Assembly: GCA_005885515.1 (NCBI GenBank)
Contig: VAWK01000019.1
Coordinates: 1 to 64,000, forward strand
Length of the DNA: 64,000 bases
Direction of reading: 5' to 3'
From: Actinomycetota bacterium
Lineage (GTDB): Bacteria; Actinomycetota; Thermoleophilia; Solirubrobacterales; Solirubrobacteraceae
Shown here: one piece after another, positions 42,724-50,257 of the stretch
Position numbering within the stretch: position 1 is the first letter of the stretch
How the letters are laid out: the number at the start of each line of letters is the position of its first letter
The notes under the pieces: model-generated
Told to the model about the DNA's origin: nothing
The model's database searches: none
Seen by the model: only the letters and a program-made list of their open reading frames with translations
Program-made: the position numbers and the translations under genes

Positions 42724-42781
42724 AATCCAGACACGAAATCAATCGAACACACGCAATCCAGCGAACACGAGGAGCGAGCAG

Positions 42782-43342
42782 ATGAGCACAGCAACAGCAG
42801 CAACCGACGGCAGGCTGACGGCCGGCACGTGGAAGATCGACCGCGTGCATTCGCACGTGGGCTTTGCGGTCAAGCACATGGTGGTATCGACGTTTCGCGG
42901 CCGCTTCGAGGATTACGACGGCGCGCTGGCGGTCGATGAGCACGGCAACCCGCGCTTGGAGGGCTGGGTGTCGGTGGACTCGATCGCGGTGGCGGACGAG
43001 AACCTGGCGGCGCATCTGACCTCGCCGGACTTCTTCGACAGCGAGCGCTACCCACGCGTGCGCTTCACCTCGAGCGCGGTGCGCGTGGGCGATGGCGGCG
43101 TGCTGGAGGTCGAGGGCGAGCTCGAGATCAAGGGCCGGGCGCGACCGGTGATCGCGCGCGGCAGCGTGAGCGGCCCGCACGTTGACATCGCCGGCAACGA
43201 CAAGCTCGGCGTCGAGCTGGAGGCTACGGTCGATCGCCGCGAGTTCGGCCTGGAGTGGAACGCGCCGCTGCCGCAGGGCGGGTTCGCGCTCGACAACGAC
43301 GTGCGGCTGGACGTGTCGCTCGAGCTGGTGCGCGAGGCGTAG
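42782..43342 (+). CDS. YceI-family lipocalin-like protein
   Basis: The 186-residue protein is a YceI-type beta-barrel with GTWKIDRVHSHVGFAVKHMVV, the FRGRFEDYDG strand, SPDFFDSERYPRVRFTSS and the GELEIKGRARPV block. Family members bind polyisoprenoids or amphiphiles in a long tunnel. No signal peptide is present, so it is cytoplasmic here. GAGGAG lies 7 bases before the ATG. It is followed after 3 bases by the FMN reductase, and the pair sits under the three TetR operators. Confidence 0.93.
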   Translation: MSTATAATDGRLTAGTWKIDRVHSHVGFAVKHMVVSTFRGRFEDYDGALAVDEHGNPRLEGWVSVDSIAVADENLAAHLTSPDFFDSERYPRVRFTSSAVRVGDGGVLEVEGELEIKGRARPVIARGSVSGPHVDIAGNDKLGVELEATVDRREFGLEWNAPLPQGGFALDNDVRLDVSLELVREA

Positions 43343-43345
43343 GCG

Positions 43346-43897
43346 ATGTTCGTTCTCGCCATCTCGGGCAGCCTGCGCGGCGGGTCGCACAACACGCGCC
43401 TGCTGCGGGCCATGCGTGGCCTGCTGCCGGCGGGGACCGAGCTTGAGGTGTTCTCGCGCCTGGCGGAGATTCCGCCGTACAGCGAGGATGAGGAGGACGC
43501 GCTGCCCCCGGCGGTCGCCGCCCTGAAGGCGGCGATCGCCGGTGCGGACGCGGTGCTGATCGCGACGCCCGAGTACAACGGCTCGATCCCGGGACAGCTG
43601 AAGAACGCGCTGGACTGGGTCTCGCGCCCTCCGGCGGCCTCGCCGCTGCGAGGCAAGCCGGCGGCGGTGATGGGTGCGAGCACGGGGCTGTTCGGAGCGG
43701 TGTGGGCGCAGGCGGAGCTGCGCAAGGTGCTGCGAACGATCGGCGCGCGCGTGGTCGATCTCGAGCTGCCGATCCCGCAGGCACAGGAGACGCTCGGCGA
43801 TGATGGCCTGCCGCGCGACCGCGCCGCGCGCGAGCAGCTCGAGGCGATCGTGAGCGCGCTGCTGGAGCTGGCCCAGCCGGTCCAGCTGGCGGCCTGA
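43346..43897 (+). CDS. NADPH-dependent FMN reductase
   Basis: The 183-residue flavodoxin-like protein begins ISGSLRGGSHNTRLLRAM, the phosphate-binding loop for FMN, and has the TPEYNGSIPGQLKNALDW signature of the ArsH/WrbA-like NADPH:FMN/quinone reductases. It probably reduces quinones, azo compounds or free FMN. Translation is coupled to yceI. A shared hairpin follows its end. Confidence 0.93.
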   Translation: MFVLAISGSLRGGSHNTRLLRAMRGLLPAGTELEVFSRLAEIPPYSEDEEDALPPAVAALKAAIAGADAVLIATPEYNGSIPGQLKNALDWVSRPPAASPLRGKPAAVMGASTGLFGAVWAQAELRKVLRTIGARVVDLELPIPQAQETLGDDGLPRDRAAREQLEAIVSALLELAQPVQLAA

Positions 43898-43924
43898 GCG
43901 CGCTCGCAGCCGGGTCCGGGCCGC

Positions 43925-43945
43925 GCTATCGCCTAGCGCGATAGC
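43925..43945. terminator. Bidirectional hairpin between FMN reductase and NTF2-like genes
   Basis: GCTATCGC and GCGATAGC form an 8-base stem around CTAGC. The loop contains the stop codon of the converging NTF2-like gene. It is well placed to end both transcripts although neither side has a T-run. Confidence 0.5.
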
Positions 43946-44495
43946 CCGACCGCGTGCAGGGCTTGCGCGTGGTCGAAGTACTCCTGCACGCCGATCACCC
44001 TGCCATGCGCCCGGGTGTTGACGGCCGCATAGGTTTCGGTGAGCGGGATGCCGCTGGCCTGCCCCCGCATCGACCCCTCCGCGAGCATGACGAGCCGCTC
44101 TCCCAGGTCGAACACCTCAAGCAGCTTCAGGTAGTTCGCCCCACCCCAGACCTCGTCGGCGGTGGCGACGTACCTGCGGTAACCCGCGAACCCCCGGTAG
44201 CACGGCTCCACGAGCCCGGCCGCGACCCACTTGGGGTCGCGGCGGTACTCGAACTCCGGGTGCCAGGTGGCTACGACCGCCTCCAGGTCGCGGCGGTTGT
44301 ACGCCTCCACTGCGAGACGGTGGGCACGCCACCGGCTGCACGACGCAGGCGCGAACCGGGCGACAGGCCGGAGAAGACCCGTGCACTCGCGGCGGCGATC
44401 GCCGGGAAGCGCAAGGCGAGGCGCTCGTCGGGTGTGCGCGTCGATCGCTGACGCTCGACGAGGGGCTTGCGCACGACGTCGACGTTGTCCGCCAC
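43933..44495 (-). pseudogene. NTF2/SnoaL-like protein, apparent one-base frameshift
   Basis: On the minus strand an ATG at 44495 opens MADNVDVVRKPLVERQRSTR and runs through RFPAIAAASARVF to SRLRRAA, a typical N-terminus of actinobacterial NTF2-like proteins. At about 44332-44338 the frame changes, and the other frame continues RWRAHRLAVEAYNRRDLEAV to the C-terminus with YRGFAGYRRY and the late YFDHAQALHAVGL. One extra base in GCAGCCGGTGG would restore a protein of about 187 residues. Family members are small cone-shaped folds, enzymatic or ligand-binding; no function is assigned. Either an error or a recent lesion. Confidence 0.75.
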
Positions 44496-44564
44496 AGTGA
44501 GCCCAGTATCGCGCCTGCCCGAGCGCGCCGGACGCAGCGCGCCGGTGCCGCCGACACCGCTGCT

Positions 44565-44570
44565 TACACT
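44565..44570 (+). promoter_or_regulatory. -10 box for prfA
   Basis: TACACT ends 7 bases before the prfA ATG at 44578, supporting that start over the GTG at 44575 and suggesting a leaderless message. Confidence 0.5.
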
Positions 44571-44577
44571 CAGCGTG

Positions 44578-45627
44578 ATGATCGAGGGGCTGGTTGAGCA
44601 GATCGAGACGCGCTTTGGCGAGCTGGGCGAGCAGCTGACCGACCCCGAGGTGATCGCGGACCGCGAGCGCTACGCCGAGGTCGGGCGCGCCTACCGCCAG
44701 CTCGAGCCCGCGGCCAGGCTGGCCTCGCTGTGGCGCCACGCCCAGGACGACGCCGCGGGCGCGGAGGAGCTGCTGGCGGAGGAGGGCGAGGACGCGGAGC
44801 TGCGCGGCGTGCTCGGCGACGCGCGCGAGCGCATCGCGCAGCTCGAAGAGGAGATCCGGGTGGCGATGGTCGAGAGCGATCCCAACGACGAGAAGGACGT
44901 GATCGTGGAGGTCCAGGCCGGAGCGGGGGGCGAGGAGGCCGGCTTGTGGGCGGGGGACGTGTACCGCATGCTGGTCAAATACGCCGAGCGGCGCGGCTGG
45001 GCGGTCGAGCCGCTGGAGGTGGGAGACGGCAAGTTCACGTTCGCCGTCAAAGGGGCCGGTGCCTACTCGGTGTTCAAGTTCGAGGGCGGCACGCACCGCG
45101 TGCAGCGGGTTCCGCAGACGGAGTCGCAGGGGCGGATCCACACCTCGACGGCGACCGTGGCGGTGCTGCCCGAGGCCGAGGAGGTGGACGTGCAGATCGA
45201 TCCGGGCGACCTGCAGATCGACGTGTACCGCTCATCGGGCCCGGGCGGCCAGTCGGTGAACACGACCGACTCGGCCGTTCGCGTCACGCACGCGCCGTCG
45301 GGCGTCGTGGTTTCGATGCAGGACGAGAAGTCCCAGCTGCAGAACCGCGAGAAGGCCTTGCGCGTGCTGCGCGCGCGGCTGGCAGAGCGCGCGCTGGCCG
45401 AGCAGCAGGCCGAGCAGGCGGCCGACCGCCGCTCGCAGGTTGGCACGGGCGACCGCGCGGAGAAGATACGCACATACAACTTCGGCGAGCGGCGCGTGAC
45501 CGACCACCGCATCAAGCTGACGGTGCACAATCTCGACCAGGTGCTGGAAGGCCAGCTGGACGAGCTGACGGCGGCACTGGTCGCCGACGAGAAGCGCAGG
45601 CGCCTCGCGGCCCAGGCGGCTGTATGA
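44578..45627 (+). CDS. prfA: Peptide chain release factor 1
   Basis: RF1 recognises UAA and UAG stops and triggers peptide release. The 349-residue protein has the GGQ motif at residues 223-225 in SSGPGGQSVNTTDSAVR and the codon-reading tripeptide region RVPQTESQGRIHTS, where PxT is PQT rather than the commoner PAT or PVT. Gly-Gly-rich EVQAGAGGEEAGLWAGD is also standard. The next gene, prmC, encodes the enzyme that methylates this GGQ glutamine. Confidence 0.97.
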   Translation: MIEGLVEQIETRFGELGEQLTDPEVIADRERYAEVGRAYRQLEPAARLASLWRHAQDDAAGAEELLAEEGEDAELRGVLGDARERIAQLEEEIRVAMVESDPNDEKDVIVEVQAGAGGEEAGLWAGDVYRMLVKYAERRGWAVEPLEVGDGKFTFAVKGAGAYSVFKFEGGTHRVQRVPQTESQGRIHTSTATVAVLPEAEEVDVQIDPGDLQIDVYRSSGPGGQSVNTTDSAVRVTHAPSGVVVSMQDEKSQLQNREKALRVLRARLAERALAEQQAEQAADRRSQVGTGDRAEKIRTYNFGERRVTDHRIKLTVHNLDQVLEGQLDELTAALVADEKRRRLAAQAAV

Positions 45628-45655
45628 GCTGCGCGCGCGAGCAATCGTTACAGGA

Positions 45656-45680
45656 GGGGCGGCCCGGGAGGGGCCGCCCC
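45656..45680 (+). terminator. GC-rich hairpin between prfA and prmC
   Basis: GGGGCGGCC and GGCCGCCCC form a perfect 9-base stem around CGGGAGG, 28 bases after the prfA stop. There is no U-tract, so it may be a processing or partial termination structure rather than a full terminator. Confidence 0.45.
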
Positions 45681-45724
45681 GGACGGCGTTCGGGCTGCCC
45701 GCGAGCGGGCCGGCGAGTGGCCGC

Positions 45725-46714
45725 GTGAGCGTGGCCGGCGCCCCGCCGCAGACCCCCGGCGCCAAGCAGACCCCGGGCGCCCCGCAGCAGACCCCCGGCG
45801 CCCCGCAGCAGACCCCCGGCGCCCCGCAGCAGACCCCCGGCGCCCCGCAGCAGACCCCCGGCGCCCCGCTGCAGACCGGCACGCGGGTGGGCGAGGCGAT
45901 CGCGGGTGCCGTGACCGCGATCGCGGCGGGCGGGTGCGAGACCCCGCGCCTGGATGCGGAGCTGCTGCTCGCGCACGTGCTCGGCGTGGAGCGCGAGCGC
46001 CTGCTGAGCGACGAGCGCCTCGAGGTGAGGGGCGGCGCGGTGCGCGCGTTCCAGCTCGCGGTGCGCCGGCGCGCGATCGAGCGCGAGCCGGTCGCCTACA
46101 TCGTCGGCCGGCGTGCGTTTCGCCGCCTGCAGCTGGGCGTCGATCGCCGCGCGCTGATCCCGCGTCCGGAGAGCGAGCTGCTCGTAGAGGCTGCGCTCGA
46201 GCTCCCCGCCGGGGCGCGCGTGCTGGATGTCGGCACGGGCTGCGGCGCGATCGCGCTCGCGCTCAAGCACGAGCGGCCCGACCTCGTCCTCAGCGGCAGC
46301 GACTGCAGCTCGGCAGCGCTCGACCTGGCCGCGGAGAACGCAGCGCGCCTGGGGCTCGACGTGCGCTGGCTGCACGCGGACCAGCTGAGCGGCGTGCCGG
46401 ACGAGTTCGACGCGGTGCTGGCGAACCTGCCGTACGTGGCCGACGCCGAGCGGCGGTCGCTCGCGCCCGAGATCCTGCGGCACGAGCCGCCCGGCGCGCT
46501 GTTCGCGGGTCCCGACGGGCTCGCCGCGATCGCCGCCCTGCTCGCGCAGCTGGCACGGCGGGCGACGGTGGCGATGCTGGCGCTCGAGGTGGGCGCGGGC
46601 CAGGCGCCGGCGGTCGTGCGCATGACGCAGGCCGCCGGCTTCGCGCACGTGCGCCGCGAGCGCGACCTCGCGGGTATAGAGCGGATCGTGGTGGGGGAAG
46701 GGCGCCGCCGATGA
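45725..46714 (+). CDS. prmC: Peptide chain release factor N5-glutamine methyltransferase
   Basis: PrmC methylates the GGQ glutamine of release factors. The catalytic part starts near residue 52 and contains AYIVGRRAFRRLQLGVD, IPRPESELLV, the SAM loop LDVGTGCGAIALAL and, at 234-237, NLPY in place of the usual NPPY. Residues 8-50 are a low-complexity run of PQQTPGA units encoded by a 21-base tandem repeat, absent from ordinary PrmC. The start is a GTG. Its stop overlaps sua5 (ATGA). Confidence 0.93.
   Translation: MSVAGAPPQTPGAKQTPGAPQQTPGAPQQTPGAPQQTPGAPQQTPGAPLQTGTRVGEAIAGAVTAIAAGGCETPRLDAELLLAHVLGVERERLLSDERLEVRGGAVRAFQLAVRRRAIEREPVAYIVGRRAFRRLQLGVDRRALIPRPESELLVEAALELPAGARVLDVGTGCGAIALALKHERPDLVLSGSDCSSAALDLAAENAARLGLDVRWLHADQLSGVPDEFDAVLANLPYVADAERRSLAPEILRHEPPGALFAGPDGLAAIAALLAQLARRATVAMLALEVGAGQAPAVVRMTQAAGFAHVRRERDLAGIERIVVGEGRRR
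45785..45868 (+). repeat. 21-base tandem repeat, four exact copies, in prmC 5' end
   Basis: The unit CAGCAGACCCCCGGCGCCCC plus G repeats four times without mismatch, with degenerate copies on both sides (from about 45754). Being a multiple of three, it adds QQTPGAP units without breaking the frame. Perfect identity implies recent expansion. Confidence 0.95.
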
Positions 46715-47343
46715 GCGTCGGGCTCGAGCGCGACGACGCCAGCCGCCTCGAAGCGTGCCTCGCGAGCGGCGGCGTGGCGGTGTTCCCGAGCGACACCGTG
46801 TACGGCGTCTGTTGCGACCCCGAGAATGAGGCCGCCGCCCGGCGGATGTACGCGCTGAAGGGGCGCTCGATGAGGCGCGCCAGCGCGGTGATGTTCTTCT
46901 CGCTGCCGGCCGCGCTCGCGGCGCTCGAGGAGCTAACCGAGAGCGAGCGCCTGGTGCTCGAGGGGCTGCTGCCCGGCCCGGTGACGCTGCTGCTGGCTAA
47001 CCGCGCGCTGCGCTTCGCGCCGGCCTGCCGCGAGGATCCGGCCACGCTCGGCTTGCGCGTGCCCAGCCTGCCAGGCCCTCTGGCGGCGCTTCGTGGCATG
47101 CGCCGGCCGGTGATGCAGTCGAGCGCCAACCTGTCTGGCCAGCCCGACGCGCGCACGCTGGCGCAGGTACCCCGCAGCCTGCTTGAGGGCGCCGATCTGG
47201 CGCTGGACGGCGGCGAACTCCCGGGCGTCGCCTCGACCGTGCTCGACATGCGCGACTTCGAGGCCGAAGGCCGCTGGCATTTGCTGCGCGAGGGCGCGCT
47301 CGGTCGCGAGGACGTGCAGCGGAAGCTCGCGTCGCTGGGGTGA
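46711..47343 (+). CDS. tsaC: Threonylcarbamoyl-AMP synthase (Sua5/YwlC/YrdC family)
   Basis: The enzyme makes threonylcarbamoyl-AMP for the t6A modification of ANN-decoding tRNAs. The 210-residue protein has the YrdC motifs GGVAVFPSDTVYGVCCDP, YALKGRSMRRASAVMF (KxR substrate-binding), LLPGPVTLLL and QSSANLSGQPD. It lacks the extra Sua5 C-terminal domain, so it is the TsaC-size form. The ATG overlaps the prmC stop, part of the usual prfA-prmC-tsaC block. Confidence 0.94.
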   Translation: MSVGLERDDASRLEACLASGGVAVFPSDTVYGVCCDPENEAAARRMYALKGRSMRRASAVMFFSLPAALAALEELTESERLVLEGLLPGPVTLLLANRALRFAPACREDPATLGLRVPSLPGPLAALRGMRRPVMQSSANLSGQPDARTLAQVPRSLLEGADLALDGGELPGVASTVLDMRDFEAEGRWHLLREGALGREDVQRKLASLG

Positions 47344-47379
47344 GCCGCGGCGCCAGCGCTCCTGCTAGCCTCGTGATCA

Positions 47380-47453
47380 GGCCGCCGCGACTGGCGCAGG
47401 AGATGGAATCGACCATCGGGAAGCGGCGAGCCGCCACGCCGCGCGCCTGGGCA
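47380..47453 (+). promoter_or_regulatory. ZTP (pfl) riboswitch upstream of glyA
   Basis: The leader contains CCGCGACTGGCG, then AGATGGAATCGACCATCGGG, AAGCGGCGAGCCGCC and the conserved 3' block CGCGCGCCTGGGCA. This order matches the pfl RNA that senses ZTP/ZMP, signals of folate shortage. The family commonly controls glyA and turns it on when ZTP rises. Confidence 0.85.
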
Positions 47454-47475
47454 ATCGCAGCAGTGCTGCTGCGAT
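47454..47475 (+). promoter_or_regulatory. Expression-platform hairpin of the ZTP riboswitch
   Basis: ATCGCAGCAG and CTGCTGCGAT form a perfect 10-base stem with a TG loop directly after the aptamer. The glyA site AAGGAGG (47488-47494) follows 12 bases on and no T-run is present, so translational rather than transcriptional control is more likely. Confidence 0.6.
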
Positions 47476-47499
47476 CAGATAGCTGCCAAGGAGGCCATC

Positions 47500-48798
47500 G
47501 TGTCCGAGCCCAGCAATGATCATCTGAACCGCCCGCTGTCCGAGGTGGATCCTGAGATCGCCGAAGTGCTCCAGCGGGAGCTGGAGCGAGAGCAGCGCAC
47601 GCTCGGCCTGATCGCCTCCGAGAACTTCGCGCCGCGGGCGGTGCTCGAATGTCAGGGCTCGGTGCTGACGAACAAGTATGCCGAGGGCTATCCGGGCCGC
47701 CGCTACTACGGCGGCTGCGAGTGGGTGGACGTGTCTGAGCAGCTGGCGATCGACCGCGCCAAGGCGCTGTTCGGCGCAGAGCACGCCAACGTGCAGCCGC
47801 ACTCCGGAGCGCAGGCCAACACGGCGGTGTATCACGCGCTGCTGGAGCCCGGCGACACGATCATGGGGCTGTCGCTGGCGCACGGCGGCCACCTCACGCA
47901 CGGGATGAAGGTCAACGTGTCGGGCCGCCTGTATGACATCGCCGCCTACGAGGTCGACCCGCACACGAGCCTGATCGACATGGACGCGGTGACGCGGCTC
48001 GCGCGCGAGCGCAGGCCGAAGCTGCTGCTGGCGGGCTGGTCGGCGTATCCGCGCCGGCTCGACTTCGCGCGCTTCCGCGAGATCGCCGACGAAGTGGGCG
48101 CCGTGCTGATGGTGGACATGGCGCACTTCGCCGGGCTGGTGGCCGCGGGGCTGCACCCGAACCCGCTCGCCTACGGGGCGGACGTGGTCACGACGACGAC
48201 GCACAAGACGCTCGGCGGCCCGCGCGCGGGGGCGATCCTGTGCAAGGCCGAGCTGGCCAAGAAGATCGACTCGGCGGTGTTCCCCGGCCAGCAGGGCGGT
48301 CCGCTCGAGCACGTGATCGCGGCCAAGGCGGTCGCCTTCAAGCTGGCCGCGGGCGAGCCGTTCGCCGAGCGCCAGCGGCGCTCGGTCGCCGGAGCCCAGG
48401 CGCTGGCGGCGCAGCTGCTCGGAGCCGGCCACGGTGTCAACGTGCTCACCGGCGGCACCGACGTGCACCTGATCCTGGTCGACCTGCGCGAGAGCGAGCC
48501 GGAGCTCACGGGCAAGCAGGCGGAGGACCGGCTTGCGGAGATCGACATCGCGGTGAACCGCAACGCGGTCCCGTTTGACCCGCGCCCGCCGATGCAGGCG
48601 TCGGGACTGCGCATCGGCACGCCGGGGCTGGCCTCGCGCGGGCTGCGGCTGGAGGACTTCGAGGAGGTCGGCAGGATCCTGGCGAGCGCGCTGACGCCCG
48701 AATACGACTCGCGCGCGCCCGAGCTTCAGGCGCGCGTCGGCGCGATCGTCGAGCGCTACCCGGTGTATGAGGAGCTCGGCGCCCACGCGCCCGCGTAG
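47500..48798 (+). CDS. glyA: Serine hydroxymethyltransferase
   Basis: GlyA converts serine and tetrahydrofolate to glycine and methylene-tetrahydrofolate with PLP. The 432-residue protein has [20 protein letters not shown] spread at 37-56, [16 protein letters not shown], the [13 protein letters not shown] block and the PLP lysine Lys236 in [12 protein letters not shown]. The start is a GTG five bases after AAGGAGG. The ZTP riboswitch leader links it to folate status. Confidence 0.97.
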   Translation: MSEPSNDHLNRPLSEVDPEIAEVLQRELEREQRTLGLIASENFAPRAVLECQGSVLTNKYAEGYPGRRYYGGCEWVDVSEQLAIDRAKALFGAEHANVQPHSGAQANTAVYHALLEPGDTIMGLSLAHGGHLTHGMKVNVSGRLYDIAAYEVDPHTSLIDMDAVTRLARERRPKLLLAGWSAYPRRLDFARFREIADEVGAVLMVDMAHFAGLVAAGLHPNPLAYGADVVTTTTHKTLGGPRAGAILCKAELAKKIDSAVFPGQQGGPLEHVIAAKAVAFKLAAGEPFAERQRRSVAGAQALAAQLLGAGHGVNVLTGGTDVHLILVDLRESEPELTGKQAEDRLAEIDIAVNRNAVPFDPRPPMQASGLRIGTPGLASRGLRLEDFEEVGRILASALTPEYDSRAPELQARVGAIVERYPVYEELGAHAPA

Positions 48799-48825
48799 GG
48801 CAGGCGCCCAGGCGCCCGCGTAGGG
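48778..48825 (+). repeat. 23-base duplication spanning the glyA stop
   Basis: GGCGCCCACGCGCCCGCGTA plus GGG at 48778-48800 recurs at 48803-48825 with one change. The TAG stop of glyA is in the first copy, so the stop was duplicated too. Confidence 0.85.
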
Positions 48826-48925
48826 AGAGCGCGAGCCACGCGCGACCGCGTCCAGCGCGGCGGGCGCACCTAGCGGCGGCCCGCTCCGCTTACGACGACG
48901 GTGCCTGCGATGCTTAGCGCACTCG

Positions 48926-50257
48926 ATGTCGCATCCCAGCGAGCTCGACGCCGTCTTTACCTTCCTTACCGCCGCGATCGTGGCCGCGTTGCTGACGCCG
49001 CTCACGATGCGGATCGCGACCGCCGTGGGCGCGATCGACGAGCCGCGCGAGCGCGGCCTGTCTGACCGCCCGACGCCGCTGCTGGGCGGGCTCGCGATCT
49101 TCGCCGGCGTGCTCGCGGCGGGGCTGATCTGGCTGCCGGCCGGTTTCGGCAAGGACGGGCAGCTGTGGCACGGCGTGCTGCTTGCCGCCGCGGTGATCAC
49201 GCTCGTGGGCGCGCTCGATGATCGCTTCGAGCTGCCCCCCATCGTGAAGCTGGCGGGCCAGCTCGTGGCGGCGGTGATCGTGGTGCACTTCGGCGTGGCG
49301 GTGAAGGCGATCACGCTGCCGTTTGCGGGCACGCTTCACTTCCCGAACGCGGGCGTCACCAACGCCGGTCCGATCCTCACGGTGATCGGCCTGGTGCTGA
49401 TGATGAACGTGGTCAACTTCTCCGACGGCGTCGACGGGCTGGCGGCGGGCGTGTGCGTGATCATCGCCGCGGCGATGGCGGTGATCGCGTTCGACCTGCA
49501 CCGCGGGCAGCCGGGCGTGCTGGCGGCGCTGACGGCCGGCGCCGCGCTGGGCTTCCTGCTCTTCAACTTCCCGCCGGCGTCGAGCTTCATGGGCGACTGT
49601 GGCGCCAACCTGCTCGGGCTGCTGATGGGCTGCATCACCGTCGAGGCGGCCGTGAAGACGGCGGCGGTGGTCTCGTTCGTGCTGCCGCTGATCCTGCTCG
49701 CGGTGCCGTTCCTGGATACCACCTTCGTGGTCCTGAAGCGGCTGAAGTACAGGCAGCCGATCTACCGTCCCGACAGCGAGCACTTCCACCATCGCATGGC
49801 CCGCATCGGCTTCTCGAGCCGGCGCACGATCGGCTACCTGTACGCGTGGACGCTGATGCTGGCCGGGCTCGCGCTGGCCCTGCGGTTCGTTCCCTACAGC
49901 GACCACAAAGGGCACCTCGACACCGGCTGGACGCTCGTGATCGTCGCGCTCGGCCTGGTCGCGGTGGCCGCGAGCGTCTATCTGGTGTACGTGCTCGAGA
50001 TCCTCAAGTTCAGGCACCTGGCGGCCGTGCACCTGCGCCGTCTGCGGCCCGACGCCTCCGCTGCGGAGATCGAGCGCGGCGTGGCCGAAGACCTGGAAAC
50101 GGGCGAATTCCGCACCGTGTCGTTCGACGAGGACGGCCGCGCCTCAGCGGTGCGGGCTGAGCAGCGGTTCGGCGAACGGCAGGTGGATGACGATCGCGTA
50201 GGCGCAGAACACCAGCGTGGCGGCGCGCAGGCGCCGGTCGCCGCTGACCGCCGCTAG
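48926..50257 (+). CDS. Undecaprenyl-phosphate sugar-1-phosphate transferase (WecA/TagO/MraY family)
   Basis: The 443-residue membrane protein has around ten helices and the family motifs LSDRPTPLLGGLAI, the acidic ALDDRFEL, NVVNFSDGVDGLAAG, GDCGANLLG and the HFHHR-like EHFHHRM loop. It transfers a sugar phosphate from UDP-GlcNAc-like donors to undecaprenyl phosphate, starting wall polysaccharide or teichoic-type polymers. The last 38 residues are non-conserved and antisense to the end of the mannosyltransferase, a run-through tail. It precedes the atp operon by 6 kb, where such genes often lie in Gram-positives. Confidence 0.92.
   Translation: MSHPSELDAVFTFLTAAIVAALLTPLTMRIATAVGAIDEPRERGLSDRPTPLLGGLAIFAGVLAAGLIWLPAGFGKDGQLWHGVLLAAAVITLVGALDDRFELPPIVKLAGQLVAAVIVVHFGVAVKAITLPFAGTLHFPNAGVTNAGPILTVIGLVLMMNVVNFSDGVDGLAAGVCVIIAAAMAVIAFDLHRGQPGVLAALTAGAALGFLLFNFPPASSFMGDCGANLLGLLMGCITVEAAVKTAAVVSFVLPLILLAVPFLDTTFVVLKRLKYRQPIYRPDSEHFHHRMARIGFSSRRTIGYLYAWTLMLAGLALALRFVPYSDHKGHLDTGWTLVIVALGLVAVAASVYLVYVLEILKFRHLAAVHLRRLRPDASAAEIERGVAEDLETGEFRTVSFDEDGRASAVRAEQRFGERQVDDDRVGAEHQRGGAQAPVAADRR

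Noticed and set aside
42080..42781. A long upstream extension of yceI reading into tetR
   Set aside because: It is the reverse image of the tetR coding region; the ATG at 42782 has a good ribosome binding site and family-typical length.
45754..45870. Regular repeats that could suggest a CRISPR array
   Set aside because: The units are directly abutting 21-mers without spacers, in frame within prmC, and no cas gene is present.
45232..45882. Long antisense frame with a CGAPGVC repeat over prfA/prmC
   Set aside because: It is the mirror of the prmC repeat and of conserved prfA codons; no start signal or domain supports it.
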